A stretch of DNA of 39,041 nucleotides from Actinomadura sp. KC345 (GTDB taxonomy: Bacteria > Actinomycetota > Actinomycetes > Streptosporangiales > Streptosporangiaceae): NCBI RefSeq assembly GCF_004348515.1, contig NZ_SMKH01000035.1:1-39041 (forward strand), read 5' to 3'. The notes beneath the pieces were generated by a model. The model saw only the letters and a list, made by a program, of their open reading frames with translations. It searched no databases and was not told the DNA's origin. Both the position numbers and the translations under genes were made by a program. This document shows, in pieces, positions 1 to 10,187 of the stretch. How positions within the stretch are numbered: the stretch's first letter is position 1; every line of letters begins with the position of its first letter.

Positions 1-513
<513 letters not shown>

Positions 514-612
514 CGGTGATCCTGAACTGGAAGGCGGGAATCTTTCCGTAGAACCCTAGCGGCCCCCCATAAACCAGGCGGCGGGCTCTGGGTAGTGGGA
601 CGCACGGGGGCG

Positions 613-2001
<1,389 letters not shown>

Positions 2002-2074
2002 GGGGGGCGGCGCTCCTCGGTGATCGTCGGTCGTGGCCCACCCTAAGGGGAGCCGGGGAGCACCGGCGCGCCGA

Positions 2075-3037
2075 TCAGGGGATCAGCAGGAGCTTGCCCG
2101 TGCTCCGCCTCGCCTCCAGGTCGGCGTGCGCCGTCCGGGCTTCGGCGAGGTCGTAGCGGTGCCCGACATGGATCCGCACGGCGCCCGATTCCACCCATCC
2201 GTAGGCGGCTGCGGCACGCTCCAGCAGTTCCTCGCGGACCTCGGTGAAGTGGTTGAGCGACGGGCGCGTGAGGTACACCGAACCGGCCGCGTTGAGGCGC
2301 TGCGGGTCGAAGGGCGGCACCGGCCCGCCGGCCGCCCCGTACAGCGCGAGGGTGCCGCGCCGGCGCAGGCTCGCCAGGCTCCCGTCGAACGTGGGCGCTC
2401 CGACGCCGTCGTACACGGCGGCGACGCCCTCGCCGCCGGTGAGTTCGCGCACCTTCTCGGGGAAGCCGTCGTAGCCCATCGTGACGTCCGCGCCCGCGTC
2501 CTTGGCCAGCTTCTCCTTCTCCGGCGTGGAGGCCGTCCCCAGGACCCTGGCGCCGAGCGACGTGGCCGCCTGGGTGAGCAGCAGGCCCATCCCGCCCGCC
2601 GCCGCGTGCACGAGGACGGTGTCGCCCGCCTGGACCGGATACGTCGACCGCGTCAGGTAGTGGGCGGTCATGCCCTGCAAGAGCGACGCCGCCGCGTCCT
2701 CCAGCGCGACGCCGTCCGGGACAGGGACGACCTTGCCCGCGGGGACGGCGGCCCGCTCCGCGTAGGCGCCCTGCACGTTGGCCCAGGCCACGCGGTCGCC
2801 GACGGAGAAGTCCGTGACGCCTTCGCCCACCGCCGCGACCGTTCCCGCCGCCTCCACACCCGGCGTGTACGGGAGGTCCTGCCGGTAGGCGCCCGTCCGG
2901 AAGTAGACGTCGATGAAGTTGACGCCCGCCGCCGCGACGTCGATCAGCACCTCCCCGGGTCCGGGCCGAGGGTCGGGACGCTCCCCGGCCGCCATGACCT
3001 CGGGGCCGCCGTTCTCGGTGATGACGATCGCGCGCAT
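2075..3037 (-). CDS. NADPH:quinone oxidoreductase family protein (zinc-free MDR)
   Basis: A 320-residue medium-chain dehydrogenase/reductase of the quinone oxidoreductase (QOR/CurA-like) class, expected to reduce quinones or enones with NADPH in the cytoplasm. The N-terminal GroES-like part shows GPGEVLIDVAAAGVNFIDVY and PYTPGVEAAGTV. The nucleotide-binding core shows VLVHAAAGGMGLLLTQAA, and the C-terminus ends in TGKLLLIP, typical of the family. No zinc-ligand cysteines are present. ATG 3037 was chosen because an AGAGAGG ribosome site lies just upstream; longer in-frame starts would read through the 3101-3142 repeat. The gene lies downstream of, and on the same strand as, a TetR regulator, which is its likely controller. 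Confidence 0.93.
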   Translation of the reverse strand: MRAIVITENGGPEVMAAGERPDPRPGPGEVLIDVAAAGVNFIDVYFRTGAYRQDLPYTPGVEAAGTVAAVGEGVTDFSVGDRVAWANVQGAYAERAAVPAGKVVPVPDGVALEDAAASLLQGMTAHYLTRSTYPVQAGDTVLVHAAAGGMGLLLTQAATSLGARVLGTASTPEKEKLAKDAGADVTMGYDGFPEKVRELTGGEGVAAVYDGVGAPTFDGSLASLRRRGTLALYGAAGGPVPPFDPQRLNAAGSVYLTRPSLNHFTEVREELLERAAAAYGWVESGAVRIHVGHRYDLAEARTAHADLEARRSTGKLLLIP

Positions 3038-3100
3038 GTCGTCCTCTCTGCGGTCGGATGCTGATAGGGGAACTTCGGTGCCCTCGCGGGCATTCCACTG

Positions 3101-3142
3101 CGAGCGCTCCACCACGAGCACTCCACCACGAGCACTCCACCA
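3101..3142. repeat. 14-bp tandem repeat, three copies, possible TetR operator array
   Basis: Three head-to-tail copies of CGAGCRCTCCACCA at 3101-3114, 3115-3128 and 3129-3142. The first has the core GAGCGCTC (a perfect 8-bp palindrome); the other two have GAGCACTC. The array sits between the tetR stop (3155) and the oxidoreductase start (3037), where the oxidoreductase promoter should lie. Operator function is inferred. Confidence 0.7.
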
Positions 3143-3154
3143 CCGGCGAGAGGC

Positions 3155-3835
3155 TCAGACCCAGTCGCGCATGGTCCGGGCGACCTGGGCTATGGCCTCG
3201 TCCACGCGGGACGCGACCGTCCCGGCGTCCCAGATGTCCTTCCGGGCGCACTCCTCGAACGCGACCTTGGAGGCCGACAGGAAGAACGCGACCACGATCC
3301 GCGGGCGCAGGTCGTGGTCGAGGTCCACGTCCTCGCGCCGCGCGATCTCGGACGCGAGCGCCTCCGCCGACGCCGAGTGCCGCGCCATCTGCGCCGCCAT
3401 CAGCGACGGCGTCCTCTCGATCACCTTCCGGACGCGGCGGAACCGCACGCTGTCGGCCGGGTCGCCCTCGGCGATCGTCCGCAGCACCGCGCGCATCGAC
3501 TCCAGCAGCGCGGTGAACGGCCGCTCCCCGGACGGGCGCTCCGCCAGCGCCTCCTTCAGGATCGCGTCGTGCTCGGCGAGGAAGCCGGTGACGACGTCCT
3601 CCTTGGTGGCGAAGTAGCGGAAGAACGTCCGCTGCGAAACCTCCACGGCCGCCACGATCTCGTCGATCGTCGTCGCCTCGTACCCCTGGGAGAGGAACAG
3701 GTCCAGCGCCGCGTCGACGAGCGCCGTCCGGGTCCGCTGCTTCTTGCGTTCGCGGAGCCCGGCCAGGGCGCGCGGCGGGGCAGGGGCCCTTTCGTGCGAG
3801 GGGCCTGACGGGTCGCCGGCGGGGACGGCGCTCAT
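3155..3835 (-). CDS. TetR/AcrR-family transcriptional regulator
   Basis: A 226-residue TetR-family repressor. The DNA-binding domain is clear: RKKQRTRTALVDAALDLFL, then TTIDEIVAAVEVSQRTFFRYF and ATKEDVV. The rest is an all-helical ligand-binding domain without a recognisable ligand signature. ATG 3835 has AAGGAG about eight bases upstream. It is followed on the same strand, after 117 bp, by the quinone oxidoreductase gene, so a redox or electrophile-responsive role is plausible but unproven. About 25 residues precede the first helix, slightly long for the family. Confidence 0.93.
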   Translation of the reverse strand: MSAVPAGDPSGPSHERAPAPPRALAGLRERKKQRTRTALVDAALDLFLSQGYEATTIDEIVAAVEVSQRTFFRYFATKEDVVTGFLAEHDAILKEALAERPSGERPFTALLESMRAVLRTIAEGDPADSVRFRRVRKVIERTPSLMAAQMARHSASAEALASEIARREDVDLDHDLRPRIVVAFFLSASKVAFEECARKDIWDAGTVASRVDEAIAQVARTMRDWV

Positions 3836-4156
3836 CGGCTCGCTCCTTCTGTCCGCGTGACGCGGGCGCTGAACGCCCGTCTCATAGAGGCTTTTATCAC
3901 GGACGGGACCTCCGTATGCGCCCCGGACCGCGGAGGCCGGACGGCGATCGGCCGGTGATTGGCGCACATGAGCGCGGCGTGCCGGTCCCGGCTCACCGGA
4001 CCATCCCCGGCGGATCGCCGAACAGTCGTCCCACTCTGTGGATTCTCGCTGCGCCGCCGCGGATATCGGGTCATGCTGAAGGCCGGTCACCAGTTGTCGC
4101 CGGATGATCGCCCAAGGTGGTCGCCGGTGATCCGGACCAGGCTGAAGGCGGCTGTT
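3836..4156. other. Intergenic region between tetR and a small plus-strand gene
   Basis: No convincing gene seen. The tetR-proximal half holds a short A+T-rich patch (3884-3899), probably the tetR promoter on the minus strand. It also holds two inverted repeats: CGGGCG/CGCCCG (3863-3868 and 3874-3879) and ACGGA/TCCGT (3899-3903 and 3911-3915). The second is a reasonable autoregulatory operator candidate. An open frame continues upstream from the gene at 4157 through this region, but its Arg/Ser/Pro-rich translation does not look like protein. Confidence 0.5.
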
Positions 4157-4429
4157 GTGTCTGTAGTGCGTGGGCGGGAGATCGCCGAGGAGCGCCGGCG
4201 TCACCTCGTGGCACTCGCGAACGAGGTCGGGGCGCGGGGCCTCGCGTGGCGGTTCGCCGGTCCCGAGGAGTCCCTGCTGAGCGTGACGGGACCGCGGTCC
4301 GGGCGCCAGATCATGGTGGTCGCGACGCTGACCGGCGAAGGCTGGTTCTACCTCTGGCCGGGGGGCGGCATGGCCGACGTCGCCGAGGCCCCCGGCGTGG
4401 CCGACCGCCTGACCCGGTTGCTGGGGTAG
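4157..4429 (+). CDS. Small hypothetical protein (about 90 residues)
   Basis: Not assigned to a family. The C-terminal 80 residues look like a real folded protein: a charged helix (REIAEERRRHLVALANEVGA), then GLAWRFAG, a beta-strand run (IMVVATLTGEGWFYLWPGG) and a final helix ending in LTRLLG. GTG 4157 was chosen because GAAGGCGG lies five bases upstream; GTG 4127, GTG 4166 or ATG 4073 are alternatives. It ends just before the SOS promoter of the DUF6504-dnaE2 unit, so it is probably a separate transcript. Soluble, no signal peptide. Confidence 0.6.
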   Translation: MSVVRGREIAEERRRHLVALANEVGARGLAWRFAGPEESLLSVTGPRSGRQIMVVATLTGEGWFYLWPGGGMADVAEAPGVADRLTRLLG

Positions 4430-4439
4430 CCGCCCCGCC

Positions 4440-4469
4440 TTGCCCTCCCGTCGGCCTGGTCTCTAGACT
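4440..4469 (+). promoter_or_regulatory. Promoter of the DUF6504-dnaE2 operon
   Basis: TTGCCC (4440-4445) and TAGACT (4464-4469) with an 18-bp spacer fit a primary-sigma promoter. The predicted start point (about 4476) falls on the LexA box, which explains repression. Confidence 0.6.
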
Positions 4470-4474
4470 CGGGT

Positions 4475-4490
4475 GCGAACGTTTGTTCGA
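4475..4490. promoter_or_regulatory. LexA-binding SOS box
   Basis: GCGAACGTTTGTTCGA matches the actinobacterial SOS consensus TCGAAC-N4-GTTCGA at all but the first base; the inner CGAAC-N4-GTTCG is perfect. It overlaps the predicted transcription start and lies about 50 bp before the DUF6504 start codon. LexA repression with induction by DNA damage is the established logic for dnaE2 in mycobacteria. Confidence 0.88.
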
Positions 4491-4537
4491 ACGTCCGCAT
4501 GCTCTTCCCCCGTGCGGTGCGCACGAGGGGGAGGCAG

Positions 4538-4813
4538 ATGACACGCGTGTTCGGCGACCCGGTGGACGTCTGGGTGAGCGATGGACGTCCCGTCCGGTTC
4601 GTCTGGCGTGGCCGGCTCTACAGCGTCCGGCGGGTGCTGGAGCACTGGGTCACGACCCGTGACTGGTGGCGGGAGCAGGAGCCCGACGGCGAGGCCACCG
4701 GCGAGCGGGAGTTCTGGCGGGTCGAGGCGACCCCGGACAGGGAGATCGGCGTCTACGAGCTGCGTTACGACGTGGCCGATGACAGCTGGCTGCTTTCCCG
4801 GGTATGGGACTGA
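4538..4813 (+). CDS. DUF6504 family protein, SOS operon partner of DnaE2
   Basis: A 91-residue protein: DPVDVWVSDGRPVRFVWRGR, YSVRRVLEHWVTTRDWW, REFWRVEA, YELRYDVADDSWLLSRVWD. This is the pattern of DUF6504, small proteins that in actinomycetes lie beside dnaE2 and imuB-type polymerase genes. The function is unknown; an accessory role in the translesion mutasome is inferred from context. ATG 4538 follows a GGGGGAGG ribosome site. The stop codon is one base from the dnaE2 GTG start, so the two are co-translated from the SOS promoter. Confidence 0.85.
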   Translation: MTRVFGDPVDVWVSDGRPVRFVWRGRLYSVRRVLEHWVTTRDWWREQEPDGEATGEREFWRVEATPDREIGVYELRYDVADDSWLLSRVWD

Positions 4814-4814
4814 C

Positions 4815-7800
4815 GTGCATATTCATGTCGCTTCGGGCTTTTCGCTCCGATACGGAGTCTCGCCGCCGGCCGCCCTGGCCGAGCGGGCGGCGGACCTCGG
4901 CATGGAGACGCTCGCGCTGACCGACCGCGACGGCCTGTACGGCGCGGTCCGTCACGTTCGGTCATGTCAGGACGCGGGGATCGGGGCCGTCGTCGGCGCC
5001 GACCTCAGGGTCGCGTCCACGGGCGAGGAACGGATCGTGGTGCTCGCCGAGGGCCGCGCCGGGTGGCGGTCGCTCTGCCGCCTGGTGACGGCGGCGCACG
5101 CGGCGGGCGAGCGCGGGAGCCCGGTCGTGACGCGGCAGATGGTCGGTGCGCACGCCGAGGGCCTCGTCGTGCTGCTGGGGCCGTGGTCGGACGTCGGCCG
5201 GGCCGTCGCCGGGCGGAGGCCGGACGTCGCGGCGCGGCTCCTGGCCGCGTGGCGCGCGACGGCCGAGACCGTGGTCGAGATCGTCGACCACCACGGAAAG
5301 GGCGAGGGCCACCGGGCGGCCCGGCTGCTCGCCCTCGCCCGCGAGGCCGGCGTGCCCGCGGTGCTGGGCAACGCGGTCCGGTACCTGGAGCCGGCCGATC
5401 ACCCCGTCGCGCAGGTGCTGGACGTGACGCGCCGGCTCGTCCCGCTGGACCGGCGGCACCTCGACGATCTGACGGGGCACGCCTACCTGAAGCCCGTCCC
5501 CGAGATGCGCCGGGTCGCGGAGCTGAGCTGCGGCCCGGACGAGGCGGACGCGCTGCTGGCCGCCACCCGGCGGCTCTCCGAACGCTGCGTCCTGGACCCG
5601 GGCCGCGACCTCGGCATGGACGACGTCCACCTGCCGGCCGTCCCGGGCGACCCGTACGCCCGGCTCGTCGCCCGCTGCGCGGCCGGGATGACCCGGCGGG
5701 GGCTGGGCACCTCGTGGCGGGCGGCCGTCCGCCTCGAGGACGAGCTCGGCGTGATCGCCCGCAAGGGGCTGGCCTCCTACTTCCTCACGGTCGCCGACGC
5801 CGCCGCGCTGATCAGGGCGCGCGGCATCCGGTGCGCGATCCGCGGCTCGGGCGCCGGCAGCCTGGTCAACTACCTGCTCGGCATCGGCGACCTCGACCCG
5901 CTGCGGCACGACCTGCTCATGGAGCGCTTCCTGGCCGACAGCCGCGAGGGGCTGCCCGACATCGACCTGGACGTCGAGTCAGCCCGCCGGCTGGAGGCCT
6001 ACGAGGCGCTGTTCGACCGGTTCGGCGCCGACGGCACGGCGTGCGTGTCGATGATGGAGACCTACCGGGCGCGCAGCGCGATCCGCGACGTCGGCAACGC
6101 GGTCGGGCTGCCGCCGCTGGAGATCGACGCGATCGCCAAGGCGTTCCCGCAGATCAGGGCGAGCCAGATCCGCACCGCGCTGCACGACCTGCCCGAGCTG
6201 CGGCAGAGCAACCTGGCCGCCGGGCGGCTGGAGGTGCTGTTCCGCGTCGCCGAGCGGCTGGACGGGCTGCCCCGCCACATCGCCATGCACCCGTGCGGCG
6301 TCCTGCTGTCCAACCCGTCGCTGCGCGACCGGACGCCGGTCGAGCGCGCCGCGACCGGATTTCCGATGAGCCAGTTCGACAAGGACGACGTCGAGGCGAT
6401 GGGGCTGCTCAAGCTCGACGTCATCGGCGTCCGGATGCAGTCGGCGATGGCGCACGCGGTGGCGGAGGTGGCACGGGCGACGGGGGAGCGGATCGCGCTG
6501 GAGGACGTCCCGCGCGACGATCCCGCGACCTACGAGCTGGTCCGCACGTCCCGGACGCTCGGCTGCTTCCAGATCGAGTCGCCGGGCCAGCGGGAGCTGA
6601 TCGGCAGGCTCCAGCCGCGCGACCTGGACGACCTGGTCATCGACATCTCGCTGTTCCGTCCGGGCCCGGTCAACTCCGACATGGTGACGCCGTTCCTGGA
6701 GTCGCGGGCCGGGACGAGGGAGCCCGCCTACCCGCATCCCGACCTCGAACCGGCGCTGCGGGAGAGCCTCGGCGTGATCGTCTTCCACGAGCAGGTGCTG
6801 CGCGTCTTCGACGTGATGACCGGCTGCGGCCTCTCGAAGGCGGAGGCGGCGCGGCGGAGCCTGAACCACGAGCGGGGGCAGGCGGTGGTCGGCGCCTGGT
6901 TCCGCGAGCAGGCCCTGGCCCGGGGCTACGACGAGCCCACCGTCGGGCGGGTCTGGCGGATGCTGACGGCGTTCGGCGCGTTCGGATTCTGCAAGGCGCA
7001 CGCCGCGTCGTTCGCGCTGCCCACCTACCAGTCGGCCTGGCTGAAGCGGCACCACACGGCCGCGTTCTACGCCGGCGTCCTCACCCATGACCCCGGCATG
7101 TATCCCAAGCGGGTCATTCTCGACGACGCGCGGCATTTCGGCGTCCCGATCCTTCCCCTGGACGTCAACCGCTCCGCCGCCGGCTGGCACGCCGAGCCCG
7201 TCTCGGCGGGGGGACCCGCCGGTGTCCGGGTCGCGTTGAGCGAGGTCAGAGGGATCAACGACGCCGAGATCGCCGCGATCGTCGGCGGGCGCCCGTACGT
7301 GTCGCTGACCGACTTCTGGCGCCGCGCCAGGGTCTCCCGGCCGACCACCGAGCGCCTGGTCCTGGCCGGGGCGTTCGACGCCGTCTACGCCCCGGACGGG
7401 GTGCCCCGCCGCGACCTGCTCTGCCGGGTGGGCGCCCTGGACCGTGCCACCGCCCGCGCCCCCGTGGTCGAAGGCCAGCTCCCGCTGACCTTCGACCACG
7501 GGGGCCACGAGGACGGCGACGGCGCCCTGGAACTCGAACTCGCCGACGACATCCCGCCGGGCGAGCTTCCGCCGATGACGCCCGCCGAGGTCGTCGAGGC
7601 GGAGCTGGACATCCTCGGCATGGACGTCAGCCGCCACGTCCTGACCTTCTACGCCGGGATCCTCGCCGTCCTGGGCGTCGTCCGGGCCGCCGACCTCGCG
7701 GGCCGCCCGGACGGAAGCGAGGTCCTGGTCGCCGGCGTGAAGGTCGCCACGCAGACCCCGGCGGTCCGGTCCGGCCAGCGCGTCATCTTCGCCACGCTGG

Positions 7801-8186
7801 ACGACGCGACCGGCCCCGTCGACCTCACGTTCTTCGAGTCGGTCCAGGACAGGTGCGCCGCCACCGTCTTCGGCTCCTGGCTCCTCGTCGCCCGCGGCCG
7901 CGTCCGCCGCGCCGGGTCCCGCGCCGTCTCGATCACCGCGAACGCCTGCTGGGACCTGAACACCCTGCACGAGGAATGGCGCCGAGGCGGCCCGGACGCC
8001 GTCCGCGCCGCGATGGCGGCCCCCGGCCCGCGAGGCGGCCCGGTCGGGCACCGCGTCGTCCACCCCACCGGCTTCGCGATGTCCCCGTACTCGGACATCG
8101 GCCACGCCGGCCCGGCCGTCAAGCGCCCCCCGAGAGCCGCCCTCTGGCACACCGGCCAGGGCAGCTCAGGCCCAGCCCCGGGCTAG
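4815..8186 (+). CDS. dnaE2: Error-prone DNA polymerase DnaE2 (ImuC-type PolIII alpha)
   Basis: A 1,123-residue C-family polymerase. The N-terminal PHP domain begins VHIHVASGFSLRYG. The palm has GSGAGSLVNYLLG and the catalytic aspartates in PDIDLDVE (Asp382, 384 and 386). The fingers end in FGFCKAHAASFALPTYQ, followed by a tandem HhH region and a C-terminal OB fold (about 935-1030), then a tail with MSPYSDIGHAG that I recall from Streptomyces homologues. The family copies damaged templates during SOS mutagenesis with ImuA' and ImuB. GTG 4815 directly follows the DUF6504 stop. No imuA or imuB lies within the flanking genes here. The last 21 bases overlap the end of the convergent gene at 8166. 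Confidence 0.95.
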   Translation: MHIHVASGFSLRYGVSPPAALAERAADLGMETLALTDRDGLYGAVRHVRSCQDAGIGAVVGADLRVASTGEERIVVLAEGRAGWRSLCRLVTAAHAAGERGSPVVTRQMVGAHAEGLVVLLGPWSDVGRAVAGRRPDVAARLLAAWRATAETVVEIVDHHGKGEGHRAARLLALAREAGVPAVLGNAVRYLEPADHPVAQVLDVTRRLVPLDRRHLDDLTGHAYLKPVPEMRRVAELSCGPDEADALLAATRRLSERCVLDPGRDLGMDDVHLPAVPGDPYARLVARCAAGMTRRGLGTSWRAAVRLEDELGVIARKGLASYFLTVADAAALIRARGIRCAIRGSGAGSLVNYLLGIGDLDPLRHDLLMERFLADSREGLPDIDLDVESARRLEAYEALFDRFGADGTACVSMMETYRARSAIRDVGNAVGLPPLEIDAIAKAFPQIRASQIRTALHDLPELRQSNLAAGRLEVLFRVAERLDGLPRHIAMHPCGVLLSNPSLRDRTPVERAATGFPMSQFDKDDVEAMGLLKLDVIGVRMQSAMAHAVAEVARATGERIALEDVPRDDPATYELVRTSRTLGCFQIESPGQRELIGRLQPRDLDDLVIDISLFRPGPVNSDMVTPFLESRAGTREPAYPHPDLEPALRESLGVIVFHEQVLRVFDVMTGCGLSKAEAARRSLNHERGQAVVGAWFREQALARGYDEPTVGRVWRMLTAFGAFGFCKAHAASFALPTYQSAWLKRHHTAAFYAGVLTHDPGMYPKRVILDDARHFGVPILPLDVNRSAAGWHAEPVSAGGPAGVRVALSEVRGINDAEIAAIVGGRPYVSLTDFWRRARVSRPTTERLVLAGAFDAVYAPDGVPRRDLLCRVGALDRATARAPVVEGQLPLTFDHGGHEDGDGALELELADDIPPGELPPMTPAEVVEAELDILGMDVSRHVLTFYAGILAVLGVVRAADLAGRPDGSEVLVAGVKVATQTPAVRSGQRVIFATLDDATGPVDLTFFESVQDRCAATVFGSWLLVARGRVRRAGSRAVSITANACWDLNTLHEEWRRGGPDAVRAAMAAPGPRGGPVGHRVVHPTGFAMSPYSDIGHAGPAVKRPPRAALWHTGQGSSGPAPG

Positions 8187-8864
8187 CTCACCGGGGGCCA
8201 CCTGGAGCCTGGTGATCTGGAAGACGGTCGCCATGCACAGGGTGGCGGCGATGGCCTGGAAGGCCGTGGCGGCGACGCCGACGTGGATGTCGAAGCGGGC
8301 GTCGGCGAGGGTGTCGACGTTGCCGTGGGCGAACGCGTAGGCGAGCAGGACGCCGAGCAGCCCGCAGGCCCACCAGCCGGCGACGACGAGGCCCGCGACC
8401 TGGCGTTCGGCCGTCCGGTACCGGCCGCTGTTCACCCAGATCTCGTAGACCAGCCGCGGTGGGAGCCACAGGTTGACGATCGGGCAGAACCAGCCGAACA
8501 GGACCCAGCCCCGGTGGTACTGGTGCGGGCCCGGCGACTGCGCGAAGGCGCGCCACAGCCACACGAGATACAGCACGCCGGTGACCGCGCCCATGATCAT
8601 GCTGACCGTGAACAGCTCCGTGTAGGGGCCTAGCGCCCTGCCGGTGGCCGCCGCGTCATAGGTGCCGTGCGTCGCGTCGCGGAGCGGGTCGGAGAACCGG
8701 AGCAGGCTGAATCCGGAGCCGAGCGCGACGAACGCGTTGAAGCCGAGGAGCATGAACACCGCGACGCCGACGGCGCGGAAGTCGCGCCGCCTCGCCCAGG
8801 CGCCGCACGCGGGGCACCGGGCGACCTCGGTCGGGATGATGTCGCCGCACAGCGCACACGGCAT
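8166..8864 (-). CDS. DUF4328 membrane protein with N-terminal zinc ribbon
   Basis: A 232-residue protein. The N-terminus carries two CxxC pairs (CALCGDIIP, CPACGAWARR), a likely zinc ribbon. About six membrane segments follow, including VAVFMLLGFNAFVALGSG, a central LYLVWLWRAF and WVLFGWFCPIVNLWLPPRLVYEIW; the last, with its W-F-x-P-x-x-N-x-W-x-P signature, is typical of DUF4328. Function unknown. ATG 8864 has a strong GGAGGTGA ribosome site. A minus-strand -10 element TAGTAT (8902-8907) gives a short leader. The gene end overlaps dnaE2 by 21 bp tail to tail. Confidence 0.88.
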   Translation of the reverse strand: MPCALCGDIIPTEVARCPACGAWARRRDFRAVGVAVFMLLGFNAFVALGSGFSLLRFSDPLRDATHGTYDAAATGRALGPYTELFTVSMIMGAVTGVLYLVWLWRAFAQSPGPHQYHRGWVLFGWFCPIVNLWLPPRLVYEIWVNSGRYRTAERQVAGLVVAGWWACGLLGVLLAYAFAHGNVDTLADARFDIHVGVAATAFQAIAATLCMATVFQITRLQVAPGELARGWA

Positions 8865-8901
8865 GGTTCACCTCCGACGGCTTTGCTGGTCGCTGTCTTG
8901 G

Positions 8902-8907
8902 ATACTA
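8902..8907 (-). promoter_or_regulatory. Probable -10 element of the DUF4328 gene
   Basis: TAGTAT on the minus strand, about 38 bases before the ATG at 8864, in a short A+T-rich patch. No clear -35 hexamer is visible. Confidence 0.4.
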
Positions 8908-8969
8908 CGTACCTTTGACTTGCGCGGCCCAACTCGGGTTCGCGCCCGCCGGGCCCCTCCGCGGCGGGA

Positions 8970-9356
8970 TCAGATCTGGAAGACGAGCCGGGTGGCGGCG
9001 AGCGTCGCGACCGCGGTGACGGCGCCCCAGGCGGCGAGGCGGCCGAGCCCGCCGGTGGACAGCAGCCGCTCCGGCCGGAAACCGGTCACGAGCAGCAGCG
9101 CCCACCATTCGGCGGCCACCGCGATCGTCGCGTGCAGCGACCCGAAGCCGATCAGCGAGAACAGCAGGACGGTGCCCGCGCCCGCCGCGGTGTGCGCGAA
9201 CAGGGACGGGCCGCGGGCCGGGCCGTGGACGCCCCTGCGCAGACCCGCGAGGACGGCGCCCCATCCGATGGCGCACAGCACCCAGACGGCGAGCACCGTG
9301 ACGGGCAGGCCGTTCAGCGACTCCGGTGCCAGTGCCTCGTCCTTCCCCCCGTTCAC
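8970..9356 (-). CDS. Small integral membrane protein, unknown function
   Basis: A 128-residue protein with four hydrophobic segments: VTVLAVWVLCAIGWGAVLAG, a central segment with VLLFSLIGFGS, ATIAVAAEWWALLLVTGF, and WGAVTAVATLAATRLVF. I do not recognise a family. GTG 9356 is the only good start; its ribosome site is weak. It lies between the DUF4328 gene and the sulfonate transporter genes, all on the minus strand, with about 100-bp gaps, so operon membership is uncertain. Confidence 0.72.
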   Translation of the reverse strand: MNGGKDEALAPESLNGLPVTVLAVWVLCAIGWGAVLAGLRRGVHGPARGPSLFAHTAAGAGTVLLFSLIGFGSLHATIAVAAEWWALLLVTGFRPERLLSTGGLGRLAAWGAVTAVATLAATRLVFQI

Positions 9357-9461
9357 CGACGGATGGTCACGAGGTGAATTCTGTCAGCATTCCCGGCCAT
9401 AGATCCCCGCGGGCCCGCTATCGCTGCTCCGGTCCCGCCTCCGCTCGTCCGGGGCGGCGGC

Positions 9462-10187
9462 CTACCGCTCGCCGCGGCCCGCGGGGACGTGGAGCAGCCC
9501 GAGCAGGCGGCGGCGCAGGTCGCCGAAGCCCGGCGCGTCGACGGCGCGCGGACGGCCGAGCCCGACCTCGACGGTCTCGGCGATCCGGCCGCCGTCCAGG
9601 ACGAGCAGCCGGTCGGCGAGCAGGATCGCCTCGTCGACGTCGTGCGTCACCAGCAGCGCCGCGAAGCCGTGCGCGGACCGGAGCCGCCCGAACAGGGCCT
9701 GCATCCGCAGCCGGTTCAGCGCGTCCAGGGCGCCGAACGGCTCGTCCATCAGCAGCAGCTCCGGCTCCCGGATGAGCGCGCGGGCGATCGCCACGCGCTG
9801 CGACTGGCCGCCGGACAGCTCGGCGGGCCACGCGCCGCCGCGGTCGGCCAGGCCGACCTCCGCGAGCGCCTTCGCCGTGCGCTCCGCCGCGTCGGGGGTA
9901 CGCACGCCGAGCGCCACGTTGCCGGCCACCCGCTTCCACGGCAGCAGCCGGTGCTCCTGGAACACGACGGCCTGCGAGGGCGTGGTGGCGAACTCGCCGG
10001 TGGCCTGGTCGTCCAGCCCGGCCAGGATGCGCAGCAGGGTGCTCTTGCCCGAGCCGCTCGCGCCGAGGAGGGCGACCACCTCGCCGCGCTCGATGCTCAG
10101 GTCGACCCCGTCGAGGACGACCGTGTCGCCGAAGGCCCGGTGCACCCCGGACGCCTCCGCTACGTGGCCCGCAGTCCGCGCCGCCAT
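9462..10187 (-). CDS. ssuB: ABC transporter ATP-binding protein, sulfonate/nitrate/taurine type (SsuB-like)
   Basis: A 241-residue ATPase of the SsuB/TauB class that powers uptake of aliphatic sulfonates. It shows Walker A GASGSGKST, the Q-loop (VVFQEHRLLPWK), signature LSGGQSQRVAIARAL, Walker B LLLMDEPFGALD and switch histidine LLVTHDVDEA; FQEHRLLPW and DEPFGALD are characteristic of this class. ATG 10187 has a strong AAGGAGG site and lies 28 bp inside the end of the permease gene, indicating translational coupling. It is the last gene of ssuA-ssuC-ssuB. Confidence 0.92.
   Translation of the reverse strand: MAARTAGHVAEASGVHRAFGDTVVLDGVDLSIERGEVVALLGASGSGKSTLLRILAGLDDQATGEFATTPSQAVVFQEHRLLPWKRVAGNVALGVRTPDAAERTAKALAEVGLADRGGAWPAELSGGQSQRVAIARALIREPELLLMDEPFGALDALNRLRMQALFGRLRSAHGFAALLVTHDVDEAILLADRLLVLDGGRIAETVEVGLGRPRAVDAPGFGDLRRRLLGLLHVPAGRGER

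Noticed and set aside
3959-4156. N-terminal extension of the small gene at 4157, starting from ATG 3959 or 4073.
   Set aside because: The extra residues are Arg/Ser/Pro-rich with no ribosome site at 3959; GTG 4157 has a good site. ATG 4073 remains a weak alternative.
5979-8150. A 723-codon minus-strand frame opposite dnaE2.
   Set aside because: Antisense shadow of the polymerase gene; low-complexity composition and no ribosome site.
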